Source: Physcomitrium patens
Taxonomy: Eukaryota > Streptophyta > Bryopsida > Funariales > Funariaceae
Reading direction: 5' to 3'
NCBI RefSeq assembly: GCF_000002425.4
Contig: NC_037257.1
Span: 12,577,598-12,641,597, forward strand
DNA length: 64,000 nucleotides
Part shown: positions 1 through 12,851 of the stretch, piece by piece
Layout: each line of letters starts with the position of its first letter
How positions within the stretch are numbered: the first letter of the stretch is position 1
The notes under the pieces: model-generated
The model's database searches: none
The model's input: only the letters and a program-made list of their open reading frames with translations
Told to the model about the DNA's origin: nothing
Program-made: the position numbers and the translations under genes

Positions 1-1221
1 CTATATATCTTACCTTACATCAAATGAAGAAGATGCTACTTTTAATCAGCAATGGATAATTCTCTTAAAGCCAAAGTATCTTCATTTTCAAGCAATGAAA
101 TAAATACTAATTGTTGATTCAACTTTCATTAAGCAAGTTCAGTCAAGTATGTCTTCTGATCCTCTTATTCATGATATTAAGGAAAACCCTTCAAAGTCTC
201 ATGATACTTCCAAGTTTGAATTTAAGGACAATCAATTGGGACGCTTATATGTTCCAGAAGGTGAAGCTTGATTACGTGCTCTTCAAGCTCATCATGTCTT
301 TTCAGCAGCAAGATATTTTAGATACAATAAAACTTTGGAATTAATATCCAAGGATTTTTGGTGGCTCTAAATATGGAAGGCAGTCAAAGATTTTGTATAA
401 TCTTGTGATATTTGCTCAAGATTAAAAACTCCTTGTCATCGATCTTATAGACTTCTTCAGCCATTATCCATTCCAGAATAACCATGGTCTTCTATTTCTA
501 TAGATTTCATCACAGATCTTCTAATCTCAAGTTTTTATAACTCTATATTTGTGATTGTAGATCATTTTATCAAGATGGCACATTTTGTACTATGTACAAA
601 ATCTATCATAGGTGAAGAAATAGCTAAGCTCTTTTTTGACAATATCTATCACTATCATGGATTATGCAAGGATATTATATCAGATAAAGGAACTCACTTT
701 GTATCAAGATTTTGGCAAACTCTTTTCAAGATTCTAAAAGTAGATATAAAACTATCTTCAACATTCCATCCTCAAATTGATGGACAAATAGAGCAAATTA
801 ATTGAGTTTTAGAGAAGTATTTAAGATGTATCATCAACTACCAATAAGATAATTAGATAATTCTTTTATCATTGAAAGTTTGTTTATAATATTATAATAC
901 ATTCTTCTATAAAACAAATACCTTTCTTTGTTAATTATGGTTACCATCCACGACTTGATACTTTTAACTTTTCAAAAGCTGATAGTCATGTGGCAAAAGA
1001 TTTGGCAAATCATTTGTCAAAGCTACATGCAACAATAAAGGCATAGTTAAAAGTAGTTCAAGAATAAGAAAAGATCAATGCAGATATCTATTGAAAGGAA
1101 CAACCACCATTCCACATGGGTAATAAGATATGGTTATTTTGTTGCAATATCAAGACCACTTGTCCTTGTGACAAGTTGGACTAACGAAGGCTTCGACAAT
1201 TTTTTATTTTTACACAAATCA
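1..1221 (+). mobile_element. Family A Ty3/gypsy pol fragment (RNase H edge and integrase)
   Basis: Decayed internal piece of a chromodomain-type Ty3/gypsy element, running off the left edge of the window. Integrase blocks are recognisable: a VDHFIKMAHF strand, the DNIYHYHG stretch before the second catalytic Asp region, and FHPQIDGQ before the third. It lacks LTRs and most of pol and is broken in many places. It is almost base-for-base identical, inverted, to about 33,576-34,797 inside another decayed copy, so the duplication is younger than the decay. It ends abruptly at 1,221/1,222 against a family B repeat. Confidence 0.85.
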
Positions 1222-1583
1222 TAGATCTTTAAATATCATAGAAATCCTATCTAACCCTAAACTATCAACTTCTAATACCTTCTTATTTCAAAACCTAGAT
1301 ATCTCCTAATTGCATTATTAGATTAATACAAAATTTTATATATACTTTGTATTCCTAATCAGCCAAGTATTATCAAAGTTTTAATTGTAGATGTGACACC
1401 AATTGCATAAACTAGCCAAGAAAACTAGCCTTAATTGTATTGCATAAATGGCAAGTCATTGATATAAACCCTAACTTTGAACAGCAATTGCAAAGTTATT
1501 TTAAATCCTACAAAAATAAATCTTATATTCCTAAAATAAGCTTAAAGCTAGCTCACAAATCCTAATTTATGATCTTTGAATGT
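1222..1583 (-). mobile_element. Family B repeat, inner part (left of insertion)
   Basis: Reverse complement of the stretch around 45,945-46,310, readable base by base with scattered transitions. It is the continuation of the B segment at 4,838-5,256; the two are separated by the insertion 1,584-4,837. Family B units are about 1.3 kb with LTR-like ends and no coding capacity that I can see, so I treat them as solo LTRs of an element whose internal part is mostly absent here. Confidence 0.7.
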
Positions 1584-4500
1584 TGTTGTATTATGTGCTA
1601 TCTTGCTTGAGAATGCACTGAGCATCTGGCTGTGGAAGATAAAATGATGTTTTGCAAGTATCCGAGTAGTCTAGTGGGTTTTAACCATCTAAATACAAAT
1701 TATTTCGGATTTCAATATAAAAGCTTACTCCCAATACAAAGTGCCTAGAAACACTATTTTTAATAACTTTGAGATATTATAAGTATAAATTCTTTTATTA
1801 TTTATTAGTTTTATTTTATTTTATTATTATTATTATTATTATTATTTATATATATTTTTTTATTTTATTTGTTTTTTATTTTTTTATTTTTTTATTTTTA
1901 TTTATTTATTTATTTATTTTTTAAATCCTAACCCTAGACAATGAGCTTTGGCAAGTTGTAATTCTCAATCTGATCATCCGATTGTTGTAATACTTCTACC
2001 GCTAATATCTTTGCAAGTCTTCTAAATGCTGAAGAAGTTTCAATCCAATCTAACTTACAAATTGCAAGAAAACGTTGTAAATCAACACTGATGTCCCTTG
2101 ACCGTCGCCTTGGAAGTTGATGACAAACCTTGACTTACAATTTTTCCTTCTTCAACCATTAATTCTCATTCAAACCTTGTGTGCAGCTTTGCCTTTAAGT
2201 CCTCGACTTACCACGTTAAAATTCACCTTATTCCAGCTAATAGATCTCTAGATATTATAAAAACTCTAAATAACCCTAATATGCCAACTTTTGATACCTC
2301 TTTATACTAATGATCAAATATCCTCTATCCAAATCATTAGATTAACATAGATTTTTGCAAACACTTGGCATACTCAACCATCTAAATACTTCTAAAATTT
2401 CAACTGCAGATATTTCTCAAATTTCACAAAACAGTTAAGAGCACTAGCCTTAATTTTATTGCAAAAAAAAATCCAATTCACCAATACAAATACTAACTTT
2501 GAGAAACGATTGCAAAATCCTCCCAAATCCTATGAAACTAAGTCTTATACCTTTCGAAGGAGCTTGAAGCTAGCTCTTCGATCTCAAAAATCTCGATCTT
2601 CCAATGCCCTCTTTCTTTTTCTTTCTTTTTCTTTAACTCCGTGAGGTCCCTTATTCTTCCATCCTGGACTCGAAATTGGAACAGCACATTGCGCTTCTAT
2701 GGAATTTTTGCCTCTAAGAGGATCTTTCTACGGAAAGGACGTTTCCTCTAAAATAACATAGAGAACGAAACAGCTTGAAATAGAACCGAAGCCTCCGTAT
2801 TTGAGACCTCATTGTCTTGTCCAACAGAGTTAGGTCTCATATTGGATAAGAGGCCCGTAACAGGACTTGTATTGAATGTCCCCATAATTGGATCAAATTG
2901 GCCCTTCACATCAGGCTCATCCGAATGTTGAATTGGTCCTTTCTTCTTTTACCAACTCTTGGTAAGAACGGCTTGGACACATTCCATCCAATTTATCAGA
3001 GAATCTTGAGGACCTCGATTTATCTCCTCAATTTTTCCTTGGCTTTGGATCTGTTGATCTCGATTATTGAAATTGAATGGAGCATTATATTGCTGTTAAG
3101 TATGCCCCGACTGCTTGCTATTCCCACACATTGACATGTAATTGTTACTAGCTTTGGGATTGGGACATTCACTAATATAATGACCAATCTGTCTACAATG
3201 GAAACAACAAAGTGGTCTTTTTGCACCTCCATCAGGCATATTGGATGTCTCCACCGATATATACCTACTAGGCTTGTTCCATATAGGGTTAGAAAATGAT
3301 TCTGGTCATCCCGTTGGTACGGATGGTACTTGATTCGATGATGCTTGTGGAGCATAAGCTGTTGTCATGTTCAGTGGTACAACTTCCAACGGTGTCATAT
3401 TACGTGCTTTTTGCTCAAGAATGCACCGGACGTCTGGTTGTAGAAGGTAGTATGGAGATTCGCTAATATTCAAGCAGTCTATCAATTTTTGACTGTTGGA
3501 ATATAAAAAATTATAAGAATATACTGTAAATCTATACGGATGTCCTTTGACTACTCGCTGAAATCCTTTTTGTCCTAGCTGGTAGGTCTCTAGATGTTAC
3601 AGAGAACTCTGAACAATCCAATCTGCTAATCTCCGATACTGCTTTATACTCACGACCTTGTATCCACTGACCTTCTTGTTAGATTAACTCAAAAATTTTC
3701 ATTCACTCCACATACTCAATCCTATAGACACCCTTTTAATTCTTTAATCACAGATGTAACTTTGATTTTACAAAACAGTCAAGAGTAATCACACCTACTT
3801 CATTAAAACCCCGATTCACCAGTACAATACATCGACCTTTCAGCATTGATTGCCAGAAGTCCCTTTTCTGACCCCTATCCAAAAACCTTGTATCCTTCTT
3901 TTTTCTTAACTTCCCTAATTTCCGAATCTCTGAATCCTCTCCTCGACCTTAACCATTTTCAAATGTTTTTTTTTTCTCTCTTTCGAAAAAAAAATCCAGT
4001 TCACCAATACAACACTGACTTTCAGCAACGATTGCCTCCGTCTTTCCCAAAATCCTATGGAAAAAAAATCCCAATTCTCTGTCTTTTCCCCTCCAAAGCA
4101 TGAAGCTAGCTCTCCGATCTTTAAAATCCTGATTCTCCTCCCTTCATTTCTTAACCTATTCTCTCTTTTAACCCTAATTCTTCCTTCTTTCAAATCCTAG
4201 CCTCTGAATTTCTTCAATCTTCCGTCTTTGATCTGGAATTGGCTTCGTCGTCAGAGCTTTCTCCTCCATTTTTTGCCTTTTAAAAGGTTCTATTTTTGGA
4301 AACAATGTTCCTTGAAATGGCACAAAGAACAGGACAGCCTAAAATGGAATCGAAACCCCCATAATCGGGACTACATTGAGTCGCCCGACCAAATCAGGTC
4401 TCATATTGGCTAAAAAGCCCATACTAAGACCTGGATGTTCTTATAATTGGGTCAAATTCGTCCTTCGTGTCATGCTTGCTCAGTCATCGATTTAGTCCTT

Positions 4501-4837
4501 TCGATTCTATTGACTTCCACTGTTGGACTCGAATGGAGCATTTTGTTACTGGTAAGTTTGCCCTGACCGATTGTGATGGGGTGTCTGAAATTGGCCCCTG
4601 AATATTGGCACTGGAATCGGTCGTTGCTCCTAATATTTGAGGTAATTGAACATTAATAAAAGTCTCTTTTCTTTATATTTTCACAGTATACTCGTGTTAC
4701 AACATGACAATGAGATGACATTAACTGGCCTTTGAATATTGGCAGTTGGAATTGGCTAGTGTTTCTAACATCTAAGATGAATAAATATTAATAAATCTTT
4801 TTTATTTATATTTTCACCATATAGTCGTGTTATAACA
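1584..4837 (-). mobile_element. Gag-only LTR-type insertion inside a family B repeat
   Basis: Insertion splitting a B repeat, flanked by AATGT on the left and AACGT on the right, a likely 5-bp target duplication with one transition. It contains two direct repeats of roughly 1.2-1.5 kb (about 1,608-3,130 and 3,415-4,580), related to B. Between them, on the minus strand near 3,164-3,207, is a CCHC zinc knuckle (CFHCRQIGHYISEC), the nucleic-acid-binding signature of Gag. No protease, RT or integrase is visible. It may be a non-autonomous gag-bearing LTR element; an eroded full element is the alternative. Broken. The poorly matching outer ends keep its class uncertain. Confidence 0.5.
1791..1925. 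repeat. TTA/TTTAT low-complexity tract
   Basis: Runs of TTA, TTTTA and TTTAT units inside the insertion described at 1,584-4,837. Simple-sequence expansion with no other signal. Confidence 0.9.
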
Positions 4838-4841
4838 TGAC
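4594..4841. repeat. Two tandem units of about 133 bp at an LTR-type end
   Basis: Unit one (4,594-4,726) and unit two (4,727-4,841) both run from a TGAATATTGGCA-like start through a TTTATATTTTCAC stretch to a GTGTTAYAACATGACAA end. The second end is the outer terminus of the insertion, so the terminus itself has been duplicated in tandem. The units differ at many positions, so the duplication is old. Confidence 0.75.
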
Positions 4842-5256
4842 AACGTTCCTCTACTTTATCCTAGATGGTCGTTTTAATAGCTAGAGGTCTGATTTCAACC
4901 TTGTCCTACAAACGGTTAATCTTCGGGTATTAAATGAACCTATTCTAGAGATTTTTTAGCTCAACCATACCTTCAACTTAATCTAAGTATCAATTATGCT
5001 AATTATTTATCTCTTATAATTTTATTTTACTAATTTATGGCCTATCTAAAGTAGTAAAAGAAACTCTATAGCCTAGAAGGAAAAATTACTAATCAACCAT
5101 TTATCTACTAGCTATTAAGACAAGAAAATAAACTAAGAAGCTTTTATAAAAGCCATGTTTAAATATCTTAAATTATTATTGAATCAAGATGATTAGATGT
5201 TAATTAAAAATTTATTTTTGATTATATTTTCGTCATATATTTATGTTATAATACAA
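4838..5256 (-). mobile_element. Family B repeat, terminal part (right of insertion)
   Basis: The first 420 or so bases of a B unit read on the minus strand, from its TATAACATAAATATATGACG start at 5,256 to the insertion point at 4,838. It matches 45,540-45,960 closely. It sits inside a family A LTR at the same site as the B unit at 39.2/45.5 kb, which shows that the two loci are duplicates. Confidence 0.7.
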
Positions 5257-6244
5257 CAACTTAGCTATGTTCTATAAAACTTCTAACATGTGTTAACTTT
5301 ATTAAACACATGTCTTAACTTATTGGACAAGTTTTCTATATGTGCACTATATAGTTAGCTTGTTTGACAAGCTGCCAACATATATGGCATGTAATTAACT
5401 TGTTGACTAAGTTTCTAATCTATCAATCAATTAAAAATATGTATAAAGTCCAAATTATATTTATGAAGCTTTTAAGAAGCTTCTTTAAAAAATTATTATG
5501 AAAATAATTTATATTTACCTACTTCTACTTAAGTGTATAGGCAATTATTGGATTTAATATTTATGTCTATTATATTATCTTTCCTTCTAGAAACAAGTTC
5601 CATGAGAAGAAGGCATCATCTTTCATAGATCTTATTATTTTTCATTTTAGTTTTGATGGATGTTATCAATAAAAAGCCTCAACCCTGTTTGCTATATTTA
5701 CAAGTTTTTTTTAACTCCTATGTGCATTCACTAATATCATATCCATGTCACTCAATAAGATATTTTAATTTATTTTAATGCAACCTAAAATTTAAGTCTT
5801 CTTTTACTTCAAACTCTTGATTATTATTCACTTCTATAGAAAGAGGTAATATTAGTCTTTTTTTTTGAGATATTCACTATCTTATATGACTCAAAAAGAG
5901 ATATGTGGAATACAAGATAGATCCTTATAGACTCTAGTAGGTGTAATCAATAAGCAATAACATTTACTTATTCACAAATATGAAAAAGTCTAATCATGTA
6001 ATAGGCCAACATGTCATAAAAATAAGTAGTTTGAATATTATGGCAATATAATCATACCTTGTCACCCACATTGAATTGTGGTTTTTTCTTACAATAGACA
6101 TCCACATTGATCTTTTGTCATTCTTGAGCTTCTTTTACTTACACCTTCATTATTGGATATAGATTTAATAAGAAATTTGCCAAATCTTTTGCTAGAAGAT
6201 CATCAATATTTGAAAAGTCAAAAGTATCAAGTTGTGGATGATAA
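5257..6244 (-). mobile_element. Family A fragment: end of pol and part of the 3' LTR
   Basis: On the minus strand, 6,244 down to about 5,600 encodes a decayed end of pol (integrase C-terminal part and chromodomain region), and 5,577 down to 5,257 is an A LTR interrupted by the B unit. It aligns throughout with 31,925-32,160 plus 38,435-39,200 on the other strand, with roughly 6% difference by eye over about 145 bases. It is uninterrupted at 6,006-6,010, where the other copy carries a 6.3-kb element. Heavily broken. Confidence 0.8.
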
Positions 6245-9200
6245 TGTCATGGACATATATATATTTATATCAATAGTTACTTATATAATTAGGTAGAAAT
6301 ATATAAATATAGATTAATTTCATAAAGTCTTCTAGAGAAGCTTTCTAAAAGCTTAATAGATATAATTTTGACTTTAGATGTGTTTGTTGGTTAGAAACTT
6401 GGCTAACGAGCTAATTATGTGTTGGTAGCTTGTAGAAAAAATTAACTATATTATGCATATATAGATAAATTGCATTGCAAGGTAAGACATGTGGATAGCA
6501 AAGTCAACATGTTTTGGAGGTCCTATAGGACATTGTCTGATAGCTTTTAGTTATAAGTATATAAAGAAGCAAGAGGGAAGCCTTCTTCATTCTTGTCAAT
6601 GCCGTTCTAGTCTTTTTTCTTGTTTCAAGACTTTCTAGTCTTCTTATTTTTGGCAATAGCCATTCAAGTTAATATTACATTACCTTTTGAATGACTTTTT
6701 AGTTCTCTTTAGTGACACAAGAGTGTATTGAGGTTTCTCTTTCTTTGAGATTCATGTCCTTGAGAGTTTCACAAGAGTGCTAACATACTATTTTTATTTA
6801 GTTTTAAAAATGAATGAATTACCCCACTTCTATTATTGTATTTTGAAGGTTGCAGATTATTCTCCTCTAATTTAATTTTTTTAATTTGTTTGAGTTATCT
6901 ACAGAAAGGGAGTTTATGGATGCTATTCTTAGTAGAAGTGAAAATAGATTTTTCACTATTGTAGATCTTCATGAACTTGTCAATACCCTAAGAGTAAAAA
7001 TCTCATGTATTTTTAATGTGAATCATAGAAATATTATACCTATGCCTATGGAAGAAGTTCAGAGTATACAACAAGAAATTATGCAGTTAAAAGAAGCAAG
7101 TAGATTAACCTCACAACTAAATCTAGGGAGTTTTATTTCTATAAATATGACAAGAGCAAAGATTAGTATGCCTGAGAAGTTTGATGGAACAAGATTAAAA
7201 TTTCAAGGATTTTTGGAATAAGCCAAGCTCTATTTAAGGTTGCATCCTTTCCAATATCTTGATAGATTTATTCAAGTTGGATTTATAAGCACACTTCTAT
7301 CAAAAAATTCTCTCTCTTGGTTTGTACTTTTAATAGAAAAAGATTCATGACTCCTTTATGAATTCATAACTAGAAGTGTTTACAGCCACATTCATAGAAA
7401 GTGATCAAGAAAGAGTAGCAGAAACCAAGTTCTTATCTTTATGACAAGGATCATAGTCAGCCACTACATATGCTACTGAATTCCAAAACTTTGCTTGCGA
7501 TATGGACTAGAATAATAAAGTACTTATCAATCAATTTTGATATGGATTAAAGGATAGCATCAAAGATTTGTTATTAACAATGTCGAAATCAAAATCTTTA
7601 GAATAATTTATTATTCAAGCCATTATATGCGATAATCAATTATTTAAAAGGCATGAAGAACAAAGACCTACTTGGAGAAAATAAGTCAAGTAATGGCGAC
7701 AGCTTCAAAGTTTTTTGAAACATATTCATCAAGGTTGGTGTCGTGTTGTGATACCATTATATGGTGAAAATATGACTAAAAATAATTTTTTAATTAATAT
7801 TCTATTATATTAGTTCAACAAAAATTTAAAATATTTTGATAAGACTTTTATGAAAGCCTCTTGGCCTATTTTCTTATCTTAATAGCAAGTAGATAAAAGT
7901 TAATTAATAATTTTACCATCTAGGATATATAAATTCTTTTATTGCCTTAAAAAGGCCATAAATTATTAAAATCAAGATAGAAGAGGTAAATGATTGGTAT
8001 GGTTGATACAAGGATTAAGTTGATGGTAGGATTGGGCTAAAAAGTCCTTAGGACAGGTTAGATTAATACCCGGGGGTCGACCATTTGTGAGATAGGATCA
8101 AAATCAGACCTCTAATCACTAAAACAACCGCTTAGGACGAATTAGGGATTCATTTGAAGATCAGAGATTAGGATTTGAGAGCTAGCTTTAAGCTCTTTTC
8201 AAAGACATAAGGATGATTTTTGTTGGATTTTTGAAGACTTGGCAATTGTTGTTCAAAGTCAAAGTTTGTATTGGTGATTTGGATTTTATATAATATAATT
8301 ATGGCTAGAAATTTTGGCTAATTCATGCAATTGGTATAGTATCTATAGTTCAAAATTTTATATTATTTGGATTATTAGATGTGCTAAGTATATACAAATT
8401 TTTTTGATAATTTAATGGCATGGTTTAGAGATATCTAGTTTTTAGCATAAGAAAGTTTTGCAAGTTGGCAGTTTAAGATTGGATAGGATTTTTGTAATAT
8501 CTAAAGATCTACTAGTCGAATAAAGGTGAAATTTGGCATAGTCTTGAAGGACTTAAAGATAAAATTTCATACCAATTTTCAGTCAAAGTTAAGATTGGAG
8601 AAAGAAAAATCATTGCTAGGATTTTCGCTTCACTTTTCAAGTAGGGGGCCAAGTGACATTAGTGTAATTTTTGGAGGTTTTCTAACAATTTGTAAGTTGG
8701 ATTGGACTGAAAATTCTTGAGCATATAGAAGACTTAAATTGAAAATTGCATGAAAATTTTTATATCAAGTGGATAGTTAGATTAGAAGTTATAGCTTATT
8801 AAAGCTCACTGATTAGGATTGGAGCTTATAAGAAAAATCAAAATTGTTTAAATATAAAAGTAATAAAGTAATTGAGATTTATGTATGATTAAGGCTACTA
8901 AGAAGAGTATTTTTTAGTACTTTTGAATTAAAATTTGGAATATATTCTTTTCATATGGGTGAAACCTATTAGGATTTCTTGGATACTTATGAAACACAAC
9001 CTCATCTTCCACAGCTATGTGCTTGGTGCATTCCTAAATAAGACAACATGTAATATGATATCGAAACCAATGCAAATTGATACGATATGTTTTAAACCTT
9101 TCATAGAGTAGGAAAAAACTCAATATTGCTAAGAGGATTTATGTTTATATTGTGGAGAAGCTAAGCACATTGCTCAACATTGTCCAAAAAAGCAACGCAG

Positions 9201-12200
9201 TTACAAAATAAAGAGCACAATTACCAAAGAAGATAATGTGTCAGAAAATAAGTTTCTTTAACTACAATAGAGACCGTGCAGCTAGAATCATATGCAACAT
9301 CTAGCAAAGGTCATATTCTCTCCTTAGATCCCTCATCTTATTTTATAATAGATGTGTGTTTAGGACCTAAAAATCACAAAGTCTTTGCCTTATTAAATTT
9401 AGGAACCTTAGCATATTTATAGACGAAGATTTTATCAAAAATCAAAAAACACCTTTAATCAAGAAAACTAAATCCGTACATATAGAAGTCATACATCATC
9501 ATTTGTTATCTTTTGGAAATATTATCCATAAAATTATTCCTTTAGATGTAACAATTAAAGTTCATAATAGCATAGTAATATTTAATGTAATAAGATCTCT
9601 CTCTAATCTATTTATTCTATGATTATCATAGTTAAAAAAATATAATCTTCAAATATATTGAATTTCTTATAACCTTAATTTTTTTGGTAGTATAATCTAA
9701 AATCAAATTAGTGAAGTAGAAGTACATAAATCTAGTATATCCAAACCTTTACTGATAGGTGCAAGAGCTTTCATGCATGTTGTAAAAAAAAGATCATCTT
9801 TTGCTATATATGCTATGCTTATTTCTATTGATGGAAAAATATTTAGTGGTATTCTTGGCCAATATCAAGAATTCTAAGATATTTTTTTAAAAAAAAAATA
9901 CAGATATTCTTTCTGAGCATCGACCTTATGATTGTTCAATTAATCTGCAAGAAGGAGCTCAACCACCATTCGAACCAATCTACAGCTTATCACAGATTGA
10001 ATTGGCTGCATTAAAAGAATACATTGATGAGAACTTAATAAAGAACTTCATACGCCATTCTAAATCTCCAACTAGAGCTCCTATCTTATTTATGAAGAAT
10101 ATAGACAGATTTCTATGGATGTGTGTAGATTATCAAGAACTCAATAAGATTACCATCAAAAATAGATATTTTTTTTTTTTGATTTCAAGACTTCTTGATC
10201 AACTCAATCAAGCAAAGATCTATACCAAAATAGATCTATGAAGAGCATATAATTTAGTTCGTATTAAAGAATGAGATGAATGGAAGATTTCTTTTCAAAC
10301 TAAGTATGGATATTTTGAATATAATGTCATGCCTTTTGGACTCACGAATGCACTGGCCACTTTTCAACATCTTATGAATGATATTTTTTATGAGTTTTTG
10401 GATGATTTTTTTGTATGCTATTTAGACAACATTCTAATCTATTCTAAGAACATAAAAGAAGATGAACTTTATGTTTGTCACATGTTACAAAAACTTAAAG
10501 ATATAAGATTGTATGTCAAGTTGGAAAAATATGTATTCCATACTACTCAAGTTGACTTTTTAGAGTACATCGTTTCTAACAAAGGCCTTATAATGGATCC
10601 CAAGAAGATCCAAACTATCATAGTTTGAAAGATTCTAAGAACAGTACGAGATGTAGAATATTTCTTGGGCTTTGTTAATTACTATTAAATCTTCATCAAG
10701 AACTTTTCTCAAGTTGTGATTTCACTTATATGTTTGACTTGTAAAGACAAATTTGAGTGGAGTAAAGAAACAGAAGCATTATTTGATACTTTAAAGAAAG
10801 AGTTTATTTTTGTACCAATCTTATATTACATCAACTTTTTTAAGGTATTTTTTATGGAAATAGATGTGTCAAAATTTGCTGTACATACCGTGTTATCACA
10901 AATGGAAACATATGATAAACTCCACCTAGTAGCTTTTCATTTGAAGAAATTTTTAGCAGCCAAAATTAATTATGAGATCCATGACAAAGAACTCCTTGCA
11001 ATCATGGATTCATTTCAAGAATAATGTCATTATGTAGAAGGTGCTTTAAGTCGAGTTATTATATATACGGATCATAAGAACCTCGAGTACTTCATGTGAG
11101 TACGTATTTTAAATCGTCATCAAGATCATTGGAGCATATTTTTATCAAGATTCAATTTTAAGACCATTTATTGACTTGGAAAATAACAAGGCCTATCAGA
11201 CACTCTTTCTAGATATTTTTATTTTACACCAAAAGAAAGAAATTTATCTTTTGATCAATAAAGAATAATTCTCTTGAAGCTCAAGTATTTTCATCTTTGA
11301 GCAATAAAATCAACATTAATTGTTGATTCAACCTTTATCGAAGAAATCCAATTAAATATATCTTTTGATCTTTTTGTTCATGATATTAAGAATCTTTCTT
11401 CTAAGACTTATGACATTTCAAATTTCAAGTTTAAGAACAACCTTCTCTATTTTGAAGGATGCCTATATGTTTCAAAAATAAAAATATATTTACGTATTCT
11501 TCAAGCACGTCACGACTTTCTAGCAAAATGATATTTTGGATATAACAAGACTTTAGAGCTTTATATCTAGAGATTTTTGATAGCTACAAATGTAGAAGGT
11601 GATAAAAGACTTTGTACAATCATGTGATACTTATTCAAGATCAAAAACTCCTTGCCATCGACCTTATAGACTTCTTTAGCTATTGCTAATTCCAAAACAA
11701 TCATTGTCTTTTGTTTTATAGATTTATTATAGAACTTCCAATCTCAGGTTCATATGATTCCATATTTGTAATCGTAGATTGCTTTACCAAAATGGCACAT
11801 TTTATACCATGTACAAAATCTATTTTAGGTGAAGAAATAGCTAAGCTTTTTTTTGATAATATCTATCGCTATCATTGATTGCCAAAGGATATTATATTGG
11901 ATAGTAGGACTCAATTTGTATCAAGATTTTAGAGAACTCTATTCAAGATTCTAAAGGTAGATATAAAGCTTTTCTTGGCTTTTCATCCTCAAATTAATGG
12001 GCAAACAGAACAAGTGAATCAAGTTTTGGAGCAGTATTTGAAGTGTACCATCAACTATCATCAAGATGATTGGACAACTCTTTTACCATTGATAGAGTTT
12101 GCATACAACAATTTGATATATTTTTCTAATCAACAAACACCTTTCTTTACTAATTATGGTTATTATCCATGTCTTAATACTCTTGACTTTTTAAAAGTTG

Positions 12201-12502
12201 ATAATCCTGCACCAGAAGATTTAACAAATTATTTGTCAAAGCTATATACAACAATGAAGATACAATTAAAAGAAGCTCAAGAATGGCAAAAAAATAATAT
12301 AGATGCTTATTGCAAGGAGCAACTACAATTCAATGTAGATGACATGGTATGGTTACTTCGTTGAAATATCAAGACTACTTGTCTTTGTGATAAGTTAGAC
12401 TATTATAGACTGGGACCTTTTTTTATTTGTTAACAAATCAATCTTGTTGCTTATCGATTGCATCTATTAGAGTCTATGAAGATCCATCATATATTTCAAA
12501 TT
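6245..12502 (+). mobile_element. Family A Ty3/gypsy element, 3' end lost
   Basis: The 5' LTR spans about 6,245-6,765 and begins TGTCATGGACATA. Gag follows from about 6,886 (MEEVQSI coiled segment, [14 protein letters not shown] capsid motif), interrupted by a B unit at 7,744-9,060, and resumes with a CCHC knuckle (CLYCGEAKHIAQHC) near 9,140. Pol runs in order: protease about 9,300-9,700, RT about 9,900-10,630 (MPFGLTNA motif), RNase H about 10,720-11,200, integrase about 11,400-12,370. Another B unit cuts it at 12,503 before the chromodomain. Broken in many places and old; no matching 3' LTR found. Confidence 0.85.
7744..9060 (+). mobile_element. Family B unit (probable solo LTR) inside family A gag
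   Basis: The most complete B copy: 1,317 bp from TGTTGTGATACC to ATGTAATATGATA, sitting inside the gag region of the A element, whose sequence resumes directly at 9,061. Near-inverted ends and the absence of an internal region suggest a solo LTR left by LTR-LTR recombination. Small shared bases at the edges (TCG) may be what remains of a target duplication. No ORF of note. Confidence 0.65.
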
Positions 12503-12851
12503 ATCGTGATATAATATGACTATATAGTGAAATTATAATCAAAATTAAATTTCTAATTAATATCTAATTATCTTAGTTCAATTATAATTTGAGGTATCTA
12601 AATAAAAATTTTATAAAATCTTCTTCGGTTATTTTCTTATCTTAATAGTTAGTAAGTTGAAAGTTAGTTAGTAATTTTACCTTTTAGATTGTAGAGACTC
12701 TTCTATTACCTTGGAAAGACCAAAAATTGATAAAATCAGATTAGAAGAGGTAAATAATAAGTATAGTTGGTACAAGGATTAAGTTGAGAATAGGGTTGGA
12801 CTAAAAAATCCTTAAGATAGGTTAGATTGATACTTGGGGATTGGCCGTTGT

